Below are positions 22,708-35,200 of a DNA stretch of 64,000 bases, one piece after another. Every line of letters begins with the position of its first letter. Position 1 is the stretch's first letter. The notes under the pieces were generated by a model, which was not told where the DNA came from, ran no database searches, and saw nothing but the letters and a program-made list of their open reading frames with translations. The stretch covers positions 38,674 to 102,673 of the forward strand of contig CANNZV010002341.1 of assembly GCA_947561585.1 (NCBI GenBank), given 5' to 3'. The DNA is from Caprella mutica (lineage: Eukaryota; Arthropoda; Malacostraca; Amphipoda; Caprellidae). The position numbers and the translations under genes were made by a program.

Positions 22708-25700
22708 TCACCACACGAAGGGACACTTCTCCCTCAGTACTCTGACCCCCTGCGTAAGCCACTGCTCTTGCGTTATCCACAACTCACCACTGCCCTCCAA
22801 ACCTGTCAAGAGAAACAGAGAAATAGAGCGCTATGGTACACACACAGAGTAACTACTATACTACTATTGAGACACACTGAGTAACTAGAATGATCACCAG
22901 GACGCTTCAGTACTCAATAGGGAAGAGTTACTTCTTCATCTCAGATGATGCCGTTATATATGTCGGTATCTCTCAGGTATCTTCGGATATTTTCGAAGTC
23001 TTATTGCTTGTCAGGTTGCCCTGATAGCATCAGAGTCAGTGTAACATCGGGGTCTGAGTTCACAGTTTCGGGTAAAGATCAAACTCTCTCAACCGAATAT
23101 GATGGACACTCGGGGAGAATATGCTTTACTGTTAATGGGACTAGCAGTCCTCGCAGTATGGAAAGTGGTCCTTTTCCATAAAATATTGATTGGTATGTAA
23201 GTTTCGCATGTCCAATTCTCAATCTAGTAAGTATCATAGAGTCTTTCCTGTTGTTGCCAGAGTTCTGTTGAGTCTTTCAATAGTCGCAGTTTATTATTTT
23301 GTACTGCATACCATTCTTCTGACCAGGATTTTTTTCATTTTTCTCTTAATAACGGGATAGCAATCCCTATATGGTAGAACATCAGTTTATCTGCAGCTTC
23401 ATTTCCAAGAATTCCTATATGAGCTGGGATCCAAAAGAACTCTGTAGTCTGTACTTTCGCAACCTCTTTTCAGTTTGATTAGCAGGACAAATATCTTCCT
23501 GATTATAGGTTGAGTACTGTCATAGTGGTCAGTTACCATTAGACCACTTCTGTGCTATTTTCAGCAGTAGTTCACACAGCTCTGCTGTAAAGACTGAACT
23601 CTCAGGAAACAGTTTCATAGTTCTATGGCCACTCACGCAAGTAGCAGCGCATCCTACTCCATTATTACTTTTTGATCCATCTGTGAAGATTGGATATTAG
23701 TTCATTCATTCTTATGATCATAAAATAAGTATCTCATTTTGTTGTCGCTGCAGGTGTCTTTCTTAGGGTAGTCAAATCTGTTGCATCTAACATCTGGAGC
23801 GAGTTGCCATGTGGGAATATATTTGTGTGAGTATGTCAACGTGTCAAGTTGTAAGTTAAGTCCATTGACGTTATTGATAATTTGGTCTACTATTGTAGGA
23901 ATTTTTTCACAGGTCTTTGGTTGGCAGTTTCCATTAAGGTTTGCACTATATGGTACGATGTGGAGGTAGGTAGCTGAAGAGTGTGAGGTCCTCCACTCTC
24001 GGCATAGAGACTGAGTACAGGTGATGCCTGTAGGCTCCAATACTCAGCCGAATAGCAGCATCGTGGACAGGATCTAATATAGCGAGAGTGCTCTCTTTCG
24101 CAAAACTGTAAAGGTTGTAGGATCCATAATCTAATTTTGATCTAATAATGGCTCTGTACATCTATCAGATCCTCATGTCATTTAGGACATATGTTTTGAG
24201 AGATCCAGGCATTTCATGCAGTCTAGTTTTGTCATCTTAATGTGCTCCTTCCAGTCCAGTTTAAGATATATCACCATTCCTAGATATCTGATCGTCTTTC
24301 TATTCGAAATTATCGAACCATTGAGCAATAGTTTCAGTGGTGGTTGAAAACCCCTTTTATGGTGGAAGTGTATGAGAAAGTAAAGACATGTCTAGCAGCC
24401 CAGGTACTGATCTTGCTGACTGCTCCCTGGATTTTCTTTCCAGGCCAGGTACATAGCTGCTACCAATATATATTATCAAATCATCTACATACAATGTTGA
24501 TGCTTTTATACCTGTAGAAATGCAATTGAGTATATAGTGCATCCTTACGTTTTCTATTAGCCACTGCGCATCCAGCTATCCACAGAGGTACTTTTCAAGG
24601 GCGAAGATATCCTGGACTTTGGCATCGTCTTACCGGCTGCAGCAAATATATAGCTACAGTAAGAGTCTATTAGTTCAGCAGTTGTATCTGTAGTCACGTT
24701 ATTGTCGGCAATATAAGTAGCTAAAATAATGTCCAGTTTGCTCTATGTTCCAAATACCTTTTCTGAAGTTCATGAACAGTCTGTTCAATTTTCCTGATGA
24801 GCAGGGGATAGTGGTCGCTCAAGTCGAGTACATCACCAGCTGAACACAGGGATAGATCAACTGCTGATCTCTATCTTTTCTGCACATGTCAACACCCCGC
24901 TGGCACAGCTCCTCACTTCATAGGTGCATGCTACTCCCCTATTGTCACAAACAGCAAGTAGCTACTCCCCTATTGTCACAGTACAGCAAGTAGCTACTCC
25001 CCTATTGTCACAAACAGCAAGTAGCTACTCCCCTATTGTCACATACAGTAAGTAGCTACTCCCCTATTGTCACAGTACAGCAAGTAGCTACTCCCCTATT
25101 GTCACAGTACAGCAAGTAGCTACTCCCCTATTGTCACAGTACAGCAAGTAGCTACTCCCCTATTGTCACAGTACAGCAAGTAGCTACTCCCCTATTGTCA
25201 CAGTACAGCAAGTAGCTACTCCCCTATTGTCACAGTACAGCAAGTAGTTACTCCCCTATTGTCACAGTACAGCAAGTAGCTACTCCCCTATTGTCACAGT
25301 ACAGCAAGTAGCTACTCTCCTATTGTCACAGTACAGCAAGTAGTTACTCCCCTATTGTCACAGTACAGCAAGTAGCTACTCCCCTGTTTTCCTATCACTA
25401 CCAGAGACTCTTTAGAGCAGTGGTTCTTAAAGTGGGATGTGCGGCACCCCTTTTGGTCTGGATTGTGTATAGGGGGTGCCTGGGATTGTTGTTGTATGTG
25501 TTACTTATAACTTTAAAATCTCGATGGTTGCTGTTAATATCATGCAGAATATACATGAAGTATATTTGAGCTTTTCTAACATCATAGTAACCAAAAACGT
25601 ATATCATAATAGTATCATTTCAATGCTCAGAGGGTGCCTGAGAAAAGCAAGGGGTACGCGAGAAAAATACTTTAAGAACCTCTGCTTTAGAGGCTAAGAG

Positions 25701-26203
25701 TTTACCTGTCATCAGACTAGCGCCTTTCCATGCCACAACTGCAGGGTCCATGTCCTTAGCACGACTGATGACATCTATTTGATCTGAAAAAAGAACAGCA
25801 GAGTTACATAACCATTGCAAGGAGACAACAGCCATCATTTTATTCCCGTATAATCTGAGCAGCTTTATTTAATTATAGTTAATTTCAACCCATCCGTTAA
25901 CTTCGTTAGATAAAATCTTCTATTAGCAACTTACTCGTGATTTTCAACAAGAACTAGGTAACAAATATATTAAATTGTCAATTAATAAATCAGTTACTAC
26001 AAAAACTGAATGGTAGGTATCTTCTACAAAACTCACTGTTGTGTACCTGAAAGGTATCTATCTACTACACTCACCTGGTCGGAACCTGACAGGTATCTGC
26101 ATCACCAGTCGATGCTGTAACCATTTTCCAAACTGTGAGAAGTTAGCCCCGGCACCAACCAGAATAATGGTAGAAAACATCCTCCTTCTTGTCTCCTCAG
26201 GAC
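22708..26203 (-). CDS. ACTR8: ARP8 exons 8 to 10
   Basis: Exon 8 (26203-26075) encodes PEETRRRMFSTIILVGAGA, the adenosine-motif strand. Exon 9 (25783-25706) encodes QIDVISRAKDMDPAVVAWKG. Exon 10 (22802-22708) encodes LEGSGELWITQEQW...REKCPFVW and stop, matching the ELWI..EW..FGVR.LRE...FVW end of ARP8 proteins. The stop lies in the innermost of three 23-bp tandem copies (22664-22732), so the last codons are repeated in the 3-prime UTR. Confidence 0.9.
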
Positions 26204-29200
26204 CTGAAAAATAAAAAAATATGAAAGTGATACACTCTACACTGAGTGTGACACGCTACTCACACCTCTCTACACTGAGTGTGTCACACGCTACTCACAC
26301 CTCTCTACACTGAGTGTCACACGCTACTCACACCTCTCTACACTGAGTGTGACACACGCTACTCACACCTCTCTACACTGAGTGTGACACACGCTACTCA
26401 CACCTCTCTACACTGAGTGTGACACACGCTACTCACACCTCTCTACACTGAGTGTGACACACGCTACTCACACCTCTCTACACTGAGTGTGACACACGCT
26501 ACTCACACCTCTCTACACTGAGTGTCACACGCTACTCACACCTCTCTACACTGAGTGTCACACGCTACTCACACCTCTCTACACTGAGTGTCACACGCTA
26601 CTCACACCTCTCTACACTAAGATTGATGGCCTGTTCCAGTGACATCATTCTACACAGGTTGTCAGCAGTCTGAGGGTTGAGAATATCCTCAATTGTGTCA
26701 GTTTCATCTGGAATTTCTCTGCCTGTTTTGCGCTAAAAAGAAAAAGAAGTACAATGCCTTTTCCCTTTGTGTGAATTATTAGCAACACTATTGCACCTCA
26801 GGTTCCACTAACAGAGTTCTCTCTGAGGAAAATATCATCGAAAGGGTCCTCACTGTGCCCTGTGTTCCTGCCCATGGTCACCACCCTACTCTTGTCACCA
26901 GTGAGGGTGAGCAGTGTGGGGTAGCACAGGGACAGGGGGGCAATGAGAAGCTCGTCAGCAAGCTGGGGGAAGGAGGGGGGGGGGGTAGAATTACAAAGAC
27001 ATTTTTATTACCGAATAGTTAAATTATTGTCAAGGCAAGAAATACAACAATGTAACTAGGGTATGTTACGAATTATCGGTCGGTTTCAAATATTCGGTCA
27101 TATAAGAATAAACGATATAATAATTATTATTTGTTTTTTAATTCATTGCAATCCATGGTAATAATTACCAAATTAATATATCGTTCTTCCTAAATGACCG
27201 ATGATGTGAAATTGACCGATAATACGTAACTTACGCAGATATCGTGACATCGCACCTGTATGTTATACACCATTGGTTTGTTGTCTTCATCAATATGTTC
27301 ACAAGGGCACTCTTCAGGGCCACATCTGTCCTGACACAAAAAAGATAACACATTCTAATTCTCGAGCATAATCAGTCGTAGCTACATGGAATATTTTAGG
27401 TAGGAATATCAATACAGAAAACTAATCTACTCGTGATAAGGTATTCAATGATAATTAAGTTAATTCAATAAAGCTGGAATTCTTAGAAGCAAGTTACTAT
27501 AAGTTTGACAAGAGGGGCACTCCCTCATATCTTGAATTTTGATGAAATTTGGTTTAGGTATATAGAGATATTGGTGAAAAAAAAACATTTCTGAAAGTTT
27601 GAGATCAATCCAAAGTATAGGTCAAAATTTATAACCTAGTAATTTTGAGATCATGCCCAAGGTCACGTATTTTCTTTGGAGTAAATACTAGAGTAAATAT
27701 TTTCATAAATATATAAAGTTATACATATTTGGAATCAGAATAACACAATAAATTCAAATATGTGAGTTTTATAGCTAACTCTAAGTTGGATAATGAAGAT
27801 TTGACCCTCGGACAAAAGTTTGAGGTCACAATTTACCCTCTTCAGCATCAATTATAAAAAACAATTATAAGTGTGAAAAATGAAGGCACATTTATTAGCT
27901 ATTAGGAGGTACAATAACAAATTTGTTTGTTTACCAGGTCATAACTTTTAACCTAGCTATAGTTTGGATTGATTTCAAAATTTCAGAAATGGGTTTTCTG
28001 ACCAATATCTCCATATAAACCAATTTTCATCGAATCCAAGATATGATAGTGTTATGCTCTAGGTGGTGACCGGACTACTCGACGCCGGACAATTCGCCGC
28101 CAAAACAACTTGCCGTGTGATTTATATTTTACCGTCGTATACACCATTTGTATATAAAAATATAAATATAAACTGCGTGTTGTAAATTAATTATCAAATC
28201 TTCTTAGCCCTATTTGAAAATGTTTTCTTTTCCTTTTCAAAAGTTAAATGAAATATTTTTTTAATAGAAATATAACCTAAACTATTATAAACATAGTGAG
28301 TGTTGTAAATTAACAATACATTTTTTCGTTCTATTTGAAACTATTATGGTAAAAATAAGTTGCGATTGGAAAGAAAACAAGTTCAGATGTCTTCTTGATA
28401 CGTTTGATGACATATAAAAATTACTTTTGTTTAAATGTTAAAACTAGTCTACAGTACATCAGTGCAAATGAAAGGTTCTTTAACTAGGAGGTCTCATATT
28501 TTTGTGTTAGGTAGGCTCATGAATTAAATAGTTAGAAGGATAATCGCACTCGACAGAAATACCGACAAAGAAAAAGAAGGTGACGTCACATGGAATACGA
28601 TTTCCGATTTCACTGTTCTTGCATTGTTTACTTTGAGTTTATATCTAACTAGTCAGCTATAATGCCTTTTCAATTTAGAGTATTTGATTGTTCTCAAAAA
28701 CAAAGTAAACAGTCTAGGACTCTAGTTAGTGTTAATTTATTTAGATTCCCAAAAGATATTGAGCTTAAGAGAGTACTATAACTTCCTTGTTAAGAGACAA
28801 TGGATAGCGAAGTGTGGACGCAGTGACAAAATAAATACAGATAATGCTCGTGCATGCTCTCTTCATTTTGAACCAGAGAATTTAAACGAAATTTGAAGTA
28901 TGAACTTTTAAATATCTCTGTGCCTGCCCTACTAAAATCAATTGAAGAAGATGCAGTTCCTGTGGTTCCTACCTTGCTCATACCTTCAGCATCTCTTGCC
29001 TTCAGACTGTCACTCAAAATGCTGGTCTTGCAGACTCTTGCTCCTCCACATTCCATGATTCCTCCACTAAACTTTGTGAGTTTAAGTTGCCATTATGATT
29101 GTATTATGTATATAAGTATAACTTAGGTACCCAAATTAAATTTTCATTCTAGGCTAGGTACCAACCTACTCTATAGTTCCAACTGCAGAATATGGAACAT

Positions 29201-32200
29201 TTTCCCAAGACCCAAGACTCTGTCCTCTGAGACAAATCTGAGCCCACTTTTAGAAATTTGAGATATTGGAGAGAGTTTTTGAATTAAATCCTATGTTACC
29301 ATTAATTTAGCTGAGGGAGATTTTGAATTAATTTTTATGTTAGCCGTTAGGTACCCTGAATCTGAATGACTGCATCAGCGTCTGACAGTCTGAGAGTAGG
29401 TAATTATATATCAATTTAAGTCTCTGAGAGTCAGGATGCCTTATGCAGACTCTCCATTTCTCTCACCAGCTCTCAGAAAAAATAACCAATTTTTCTCCAA
29501 AATGGGCTATTATTGAAAAATACTCTCCAAATTAACATTACAACATATGAGATACTTAGATATTTCAGATTTCTCTCCATGAGGAGTTGAAAGGCTCAAA
29601 AACATTGCCCTTTTCTCTCCATTCAAATGGCAAGAAAGGTCATGCTTTATTACTTGGGGTAATACTAGCCAATAAATTGGCTAGTCCAGACTGACAGACT
29701 CAAAGTCCTCTTTTGGGACTCTCTCTATTTTTGGATGGCTAGTTTTTCTTAATTTTCTCCTAGGTTTTTCAGGTATACCTATTTAAAATATTTAACATTG
29801 TTTGATATTGCCATCATGTTTGTAGCTATAGCTATATTAAATACATAGCTATATACTAAATTAGATTCTAGTCTAGGCTAGTCAAAGATGCATCATTTAC
29901 CATATAAGTTTTTTTTATTCATTTTTACTTCCCATCTTCTGTTTGTCCATCTTGCCTTGTGTAGTTCTTATTAAATTGTAATATGTATTTATCAGATTCA
30001 AATTTCTTTATTTATCAGATATACCTATTCATCATAACTAATTAAATCTCTTTTCTTACAGGTTCTGCTCTCTCCAGGTTCTGCTTTCTCCTGGGAGGAT
30101 AGACACAAGTGCAAATCAAACAGGAAAGTGGTGGACTTCACTGTGGAAGAGTTGACTGCTTCACAACCACCAGGTAGCTAACTAATACATCATCAATGCC
30201 TTAATTCATTATGTTATATGATATTAAATTGAGCCTTTTACATATGTCGATAGCTTGCTGTTCTTATTAGCTACATAGTCTGAACTTTAAATAATTTCAA
30301 GTTGTGTAAGAGGCATCCCATTTTTCTTATACCTTCATCAGTAGCTACAGCATCAATTTACTTGATTTTATTTTTAGCTAAATAAAAGACCATAGTTATG
30401 AATCCTATTCTCTGTTTGGATTATTTAATTTTTACTTCAAAAATTGATTTTTAGTGTCATTGGTCTGGGGCTTTGACTAATTTTAAACTTTTATTGGGCC
30501 ATAATATTTGTTTGACTATAAATATATATTCTTGGCTTTTCCGGGGGGGCATATAGTCCAGGAGATCCAGTTGGTGAATATATATAGATTTCATTCTTGC
30601 GAATGAAAAGATCAGGGTGGCCCTGACCCTGTATCTTCTGTAAAAGGGTGCTATATGTTCAATAAAAAAAATATATATATCATGAGATATTCCTGATACC
30701 TACTGGACATTTGACACTTACATATCAATCTACGTTTCTACATGACTTCTGTGATTTATATAATTAATTTCTTCAGATTGTTATCTTACTCCGATGTAGA
30801 CAAGCAAATAGGTATATAAAATTTTAGAAAGATATTTCTTGTTACAGATGAAGATTTCCAACCCAAACTAAATGCTGCGTGGGATACAGCACAGCTGCTG
30901 CTTGGTAAGTAGCTTTACTCTTTTCAAATTATATAGCTACTCTGACATTCAAAATATTAAGTTGGCCAAAAAGTGATATCTAGCTACTACAGCAAGTGTT
31001 ATCAGAGGCAATGTTACTGTCCCCACTTATGTATCAAAATAATATTTATTACCTATGCTTTTTATTTTTGTTTCTTTCTTAAATTGCAGTTTCTAATTAT
31101 TGATATACCAACAGATTCCACCTGTGAAGGATATCAAGCAACAGAAACCTCAAGCAATGCAGACAGCACAAACTTTAAATGTAAAGTTCCCAAAGAGGTT
31201 GTCCAATTTTATATGAGGTGTAGGATTTACTTTCGAATAAAACGTTTAAATAGAAAGATAATTCAAGATAAAAGAGAGGCATTGAACAAGTTCTCCAAAC
31301 TAATTCATTAATATTTTGTTAATTTAACTATGAAAATATGTATTATTTTATTTTTTTTTGTATCATGGAAATTCACCATTTTCATTTTTTTAAACGCTAC
31401 TTGCAGTTTTTGAGGATATGTATATTATAAACCACAATATAAAGTTAGCGATCTATGATTTTCATTCATTCCTTAATTGAAGAAATCCGTCGATAAATAT
31501 TAGTTATATATATTTCACCCTATCGATTTTATCTTGATAAATAGCTAGTTCATATAAGTTGATGACTATATTTTTATATTAGAATTTACTCTCTATATTT
31601 CTGCAATTTCAATCATTGTTAAAGGAATACACAATCGATCGTAGTCGACACAAATCCAATTATTATTGAATATCATCTGAGCCATGAGTTAAATAGTTTA
31701 ACTATTTAATTCATGATCTGAGCTAAATTTAATAAATGATTTCAGTATTAGGTATATATATATAATTATATGTTAACATTTACGATGTATTTAATTATAT
31801 ATTTGACCAAGCAATCAAAAGTTAATTCATGAAGATCTATAACCAAATATTTCCGATGTGAGTATCTGTATACCAGGTGACGTCATGAGTCGCGCGCGTG
31901 ACGTCACACTTTCACGCCATTTTCAAGTGCGATTATCCTTCTAACTATTTAATTCATGGGTAGGCTAATAACATTAACTAATCACCTCTTCATTTTTCTC
32001 TTCTTTCCTTGGGTGTAGACCCAGGTGCTTTCGTCTTTTTTCATCTCATTCCTGGGTATTTAACTGCATTCACGAAGTAGCTTTTCTGCATCCATGAGCT
32101 TGTCACTGACTGGTGGTTTTGCGTCTTGGTTCAAGGAACCAGTTTGCTTTCTGACTTTCGATATTTATTTAATTTCCTTTAGACGTCAACGACAAGGCCC

Positions 32201-35200
32201 TTCTTTTTGAGGCACACGTTAAACGCTAATAAATTTTAAAATAATAGCTCTATTATTTTTGCAGTCTAAATACTCTCACAGAGAAAAATATGAAAAAAAA
32301 ATTGAAATAATGAAATTTGTCAAATACTGTTTTACGTCACTCTTGAGCGTATTTATAGAAATACATCTTTGTTAAAATTTATATTTTTCAATATAAAATA
32401 TTATGTAAAATGTAAATGATGTATACGCCATTAAAACATAAATCACGTGGCGAGTTGTCCTGGCGGCAAGTAGTCCTGGTGGCGAGTAGTCCTAGCGGCG
32501 AGTTGTTCGCACGGCGAATTGTCCGCGCGGCGAATTGTCCAGCAGCGAGTTGTCCTAGAACCGCTCTAGGTGATCTCATAGAGAATGCCCTAAGAGATAA
32601 TTAGAATAATGTTATACTTCCGCTATGAATTAACACTAACAACTTCTCACCAGATTGACATGACACTTTGAATGTTTGAGAGATGTTAGCAGGTCATAGT
32701 CAGCACAGTTGGTTGATGGCTCCAAACTCTTCGTGAAACCACTCTTCCTCAACAGCCAGTGAAGAACCTGTGAAATGTCACTGCCTCCGTAGCGGAGGCG
32801 CAACTGAACAATAAAACAATGCACTTATAATTCTAAACGATGAAGAACTGATGCAGCATGAATCACAAAGTAATCTCTAACTTACTCTAGAATTGGATAT
32901 GGAGAGTGCATCTTCAACACACGATATGGAAGTCTTCTGGTCCCCAATGTCCACTACACAGGCACTGCCCACACCAGACCCGAATGTGGCAGCTACGTCA
33001 TCCTGAAGAAAAATAATCTTTGGGTTAGAGATGGGGATTGAAGTAACTAAGGTATCAACTGTATTAAGCACAGTGCAGTGTCAGGCAGTGAGTTTAGACT
33101 GGTAGCTCTGAAGAAATAGAATTAGAGAAAAATAAAAGAATACTAACTACCGAAACAGTGCAAGAAAGTAGTTAGCTAATTCAGTTTAGATTTTATATAA
33201 GATAAAAGATAACTAAGATAGCTAACTCATATTTTAGAGGATCTGTTTATTAAATAATCAAGCTACTTTGACGAATACATTAGCTATCTAATATTTCAAT
33301 ATTATCTCAATGAATTGAAGGAAGGGAATAGAATCACAGGTTAAGGTGAAATTTTATTTGATTGCACAGATATAGATTAGAAACTGAAATAGGATTAAAA
33401 TTTAATTTATTAATGTAAGTGAATTAAAATGTGCCTTAACATTGTAGAGAAACATAATTCTCACGATAACTTGACACAATAGCGTACAGGGTGGGGCGTA
33501 AGTTTGGAAGAAAATGAAAGTGCATATTATAATCCAACGAAAAATATATTTAATAATTTACAGTTATGTATTATTACATAAGGGTTTTAAGAATTCAAAA
33601 ATTATAAATTTATTCAAAATGTCCCCTCTTGTTTTTAATAACAGCCTCAAATCTCCTCCGAACTCCTCCTACTGCGGCACGCAACTGTTTTTGTGAAATT
33701 TCCTTCCAAGATCTCTGGAGCGAACGCTTTAAATCATCCACACTGCGATGGAATTTACCACAGGCCTTTGATTCAAGAATGGACCATACCGAAAAGTCCA
33801 TAGGATTAACATCTGGGGAGCAGGGAGGCCACATTTTTTTGGACCAAAACCGTGGAAGATGGTCATGGCACAAGTTTTGAGTGACATTTGCAGTATGTGA
33901 AGTCGCGGCGTCTTGCTGAAATGTCCATATAGTGTCATTACCGAAGTGATCCTTAGCTGACTCCAACATTGGCGTCAAAATATTCTCAATATAACATTTA
34001 GCATTGATTTTGGCGCCTTGTTCCACAAAAATTAAAGGAGATCTCCAAGTTTCTGAAACGGCGGCCCAGATCATTACTGAAGCAGATTTTATGGTTCTGT
34101 GGACAGTTTTTTGGTTGTATGGGATGTCTTTAGCACTTTTACTAATTATTCTGTCATTCCTCCGGTTGTGAGCCATTTCCACTGTGAAAATTTTTTTCGT
34201 CAGACCAAACAATTTCACCAGCCGTGCCAGACTTCAATTCTCTCAGAAGTGCTTTGCTTCTCTTCAATCTCTTTTTCTTTACAGCTTCTGACAGAGTCTG
34301 TCTCTTTTGGAGGGTGAAAGAGGACATCTTTAGGTCTTCTTTGACAACTCTTCTCATTGTTCTGGGACTCACATTAGCTGTTTTGGCTAACAATCGTATT
34401 GACTTTTTCGGGTTCCTCCTGATCTTCTCTCGGGCACATTTTATCAGTTGTTTGGTGCGTTGTGAGCAAAACATACTTCAATAAATACAGTATGTTTTAA
34501 AAAAAGATGTGCCCATTTAAAAATGTTGCCTAACTGTTTAACGAATGAATCGATTTTGAATCAGTTTGAATTCGACATAGAATTCAATTGTCTATCTTTT
34601 TCCGGATAACTAATTGAAAAACAAAGATCACCCAATACTCTTTGGAAGTTATGTGTTAGGTTCCAAAATAAAAGTTGCACAATCAAATCCTTGTGAATTA
34701 AACAAAAGGCTGTATTATTTTTTACTCAAATAACCTGTAGTTGAAATAATAATTAGGAATACATTATTTATTCAAAACAAACGTCTCCACTACTCTACCT
34801 TCAATTTGACAGCAATTCCTATCTATACAATTCACGGCTCTTTTCCTAATGCTACATTTATCCAAAGTGATAATTTCTCCCTTGGATTATTCTTCTCGTC
34901 AGTATGATTTTGTAGTGGATCATGTTTTGAAACCCAATGTCTGTGAATCTGTCTATTGACTAATCCATTGATGCAGAAAGCTGCCTTTTTTCCAATAACA
35001 ATTTTTTTGAGAAATTTTCTGGCTGTTCGGTAAACCACTGTGCAAATGTCAATCGCCGTTGTATGTCAGCTTCACAATGTTTTTGTTTGATTTCCATCCA
35101 GTATGGACACATTTCGAATTCTTTATACATGCGATGAAATTACGTATGTGATATTTCAGTATCATTTCGAAAATCAAATTCTACGTCCAATTGATCAAAC

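Larger units (their letters stand above)
28066..32562. mobile_element. MULE-like element with tandem-repeat ends and 10-bp target duplication
   Basis: The two ends are inverted: the left begins GTGACCGGACTACTCG and the right, read in complement, has a series of GGAC(A/T)A(C/T)TCGCCGC units followed in both by GTGATTTAT and CGTATACA. The flanks carry GCTCTAGGTG at 28056-28065 and 32563-32572. Target duplications of 9-11 bp with long, internally repetitive inverted ends are typical of Mutator-like or foldback elements. The interior holds a family A repeat split by a P-like transposon and no MULE transposase. A related single terminus (GTGACCGGAAAATTCG) occurs at 37508. Confidence 0.7.

Noticed and set aside
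25418..25684. An additional ARP8 exon between exons 9 and 10
   Set aside because: The open frames there lie inside the hAT MITE with a perfect target duplication, and exons 9 and 10 already join in phase to give the expected protein end.
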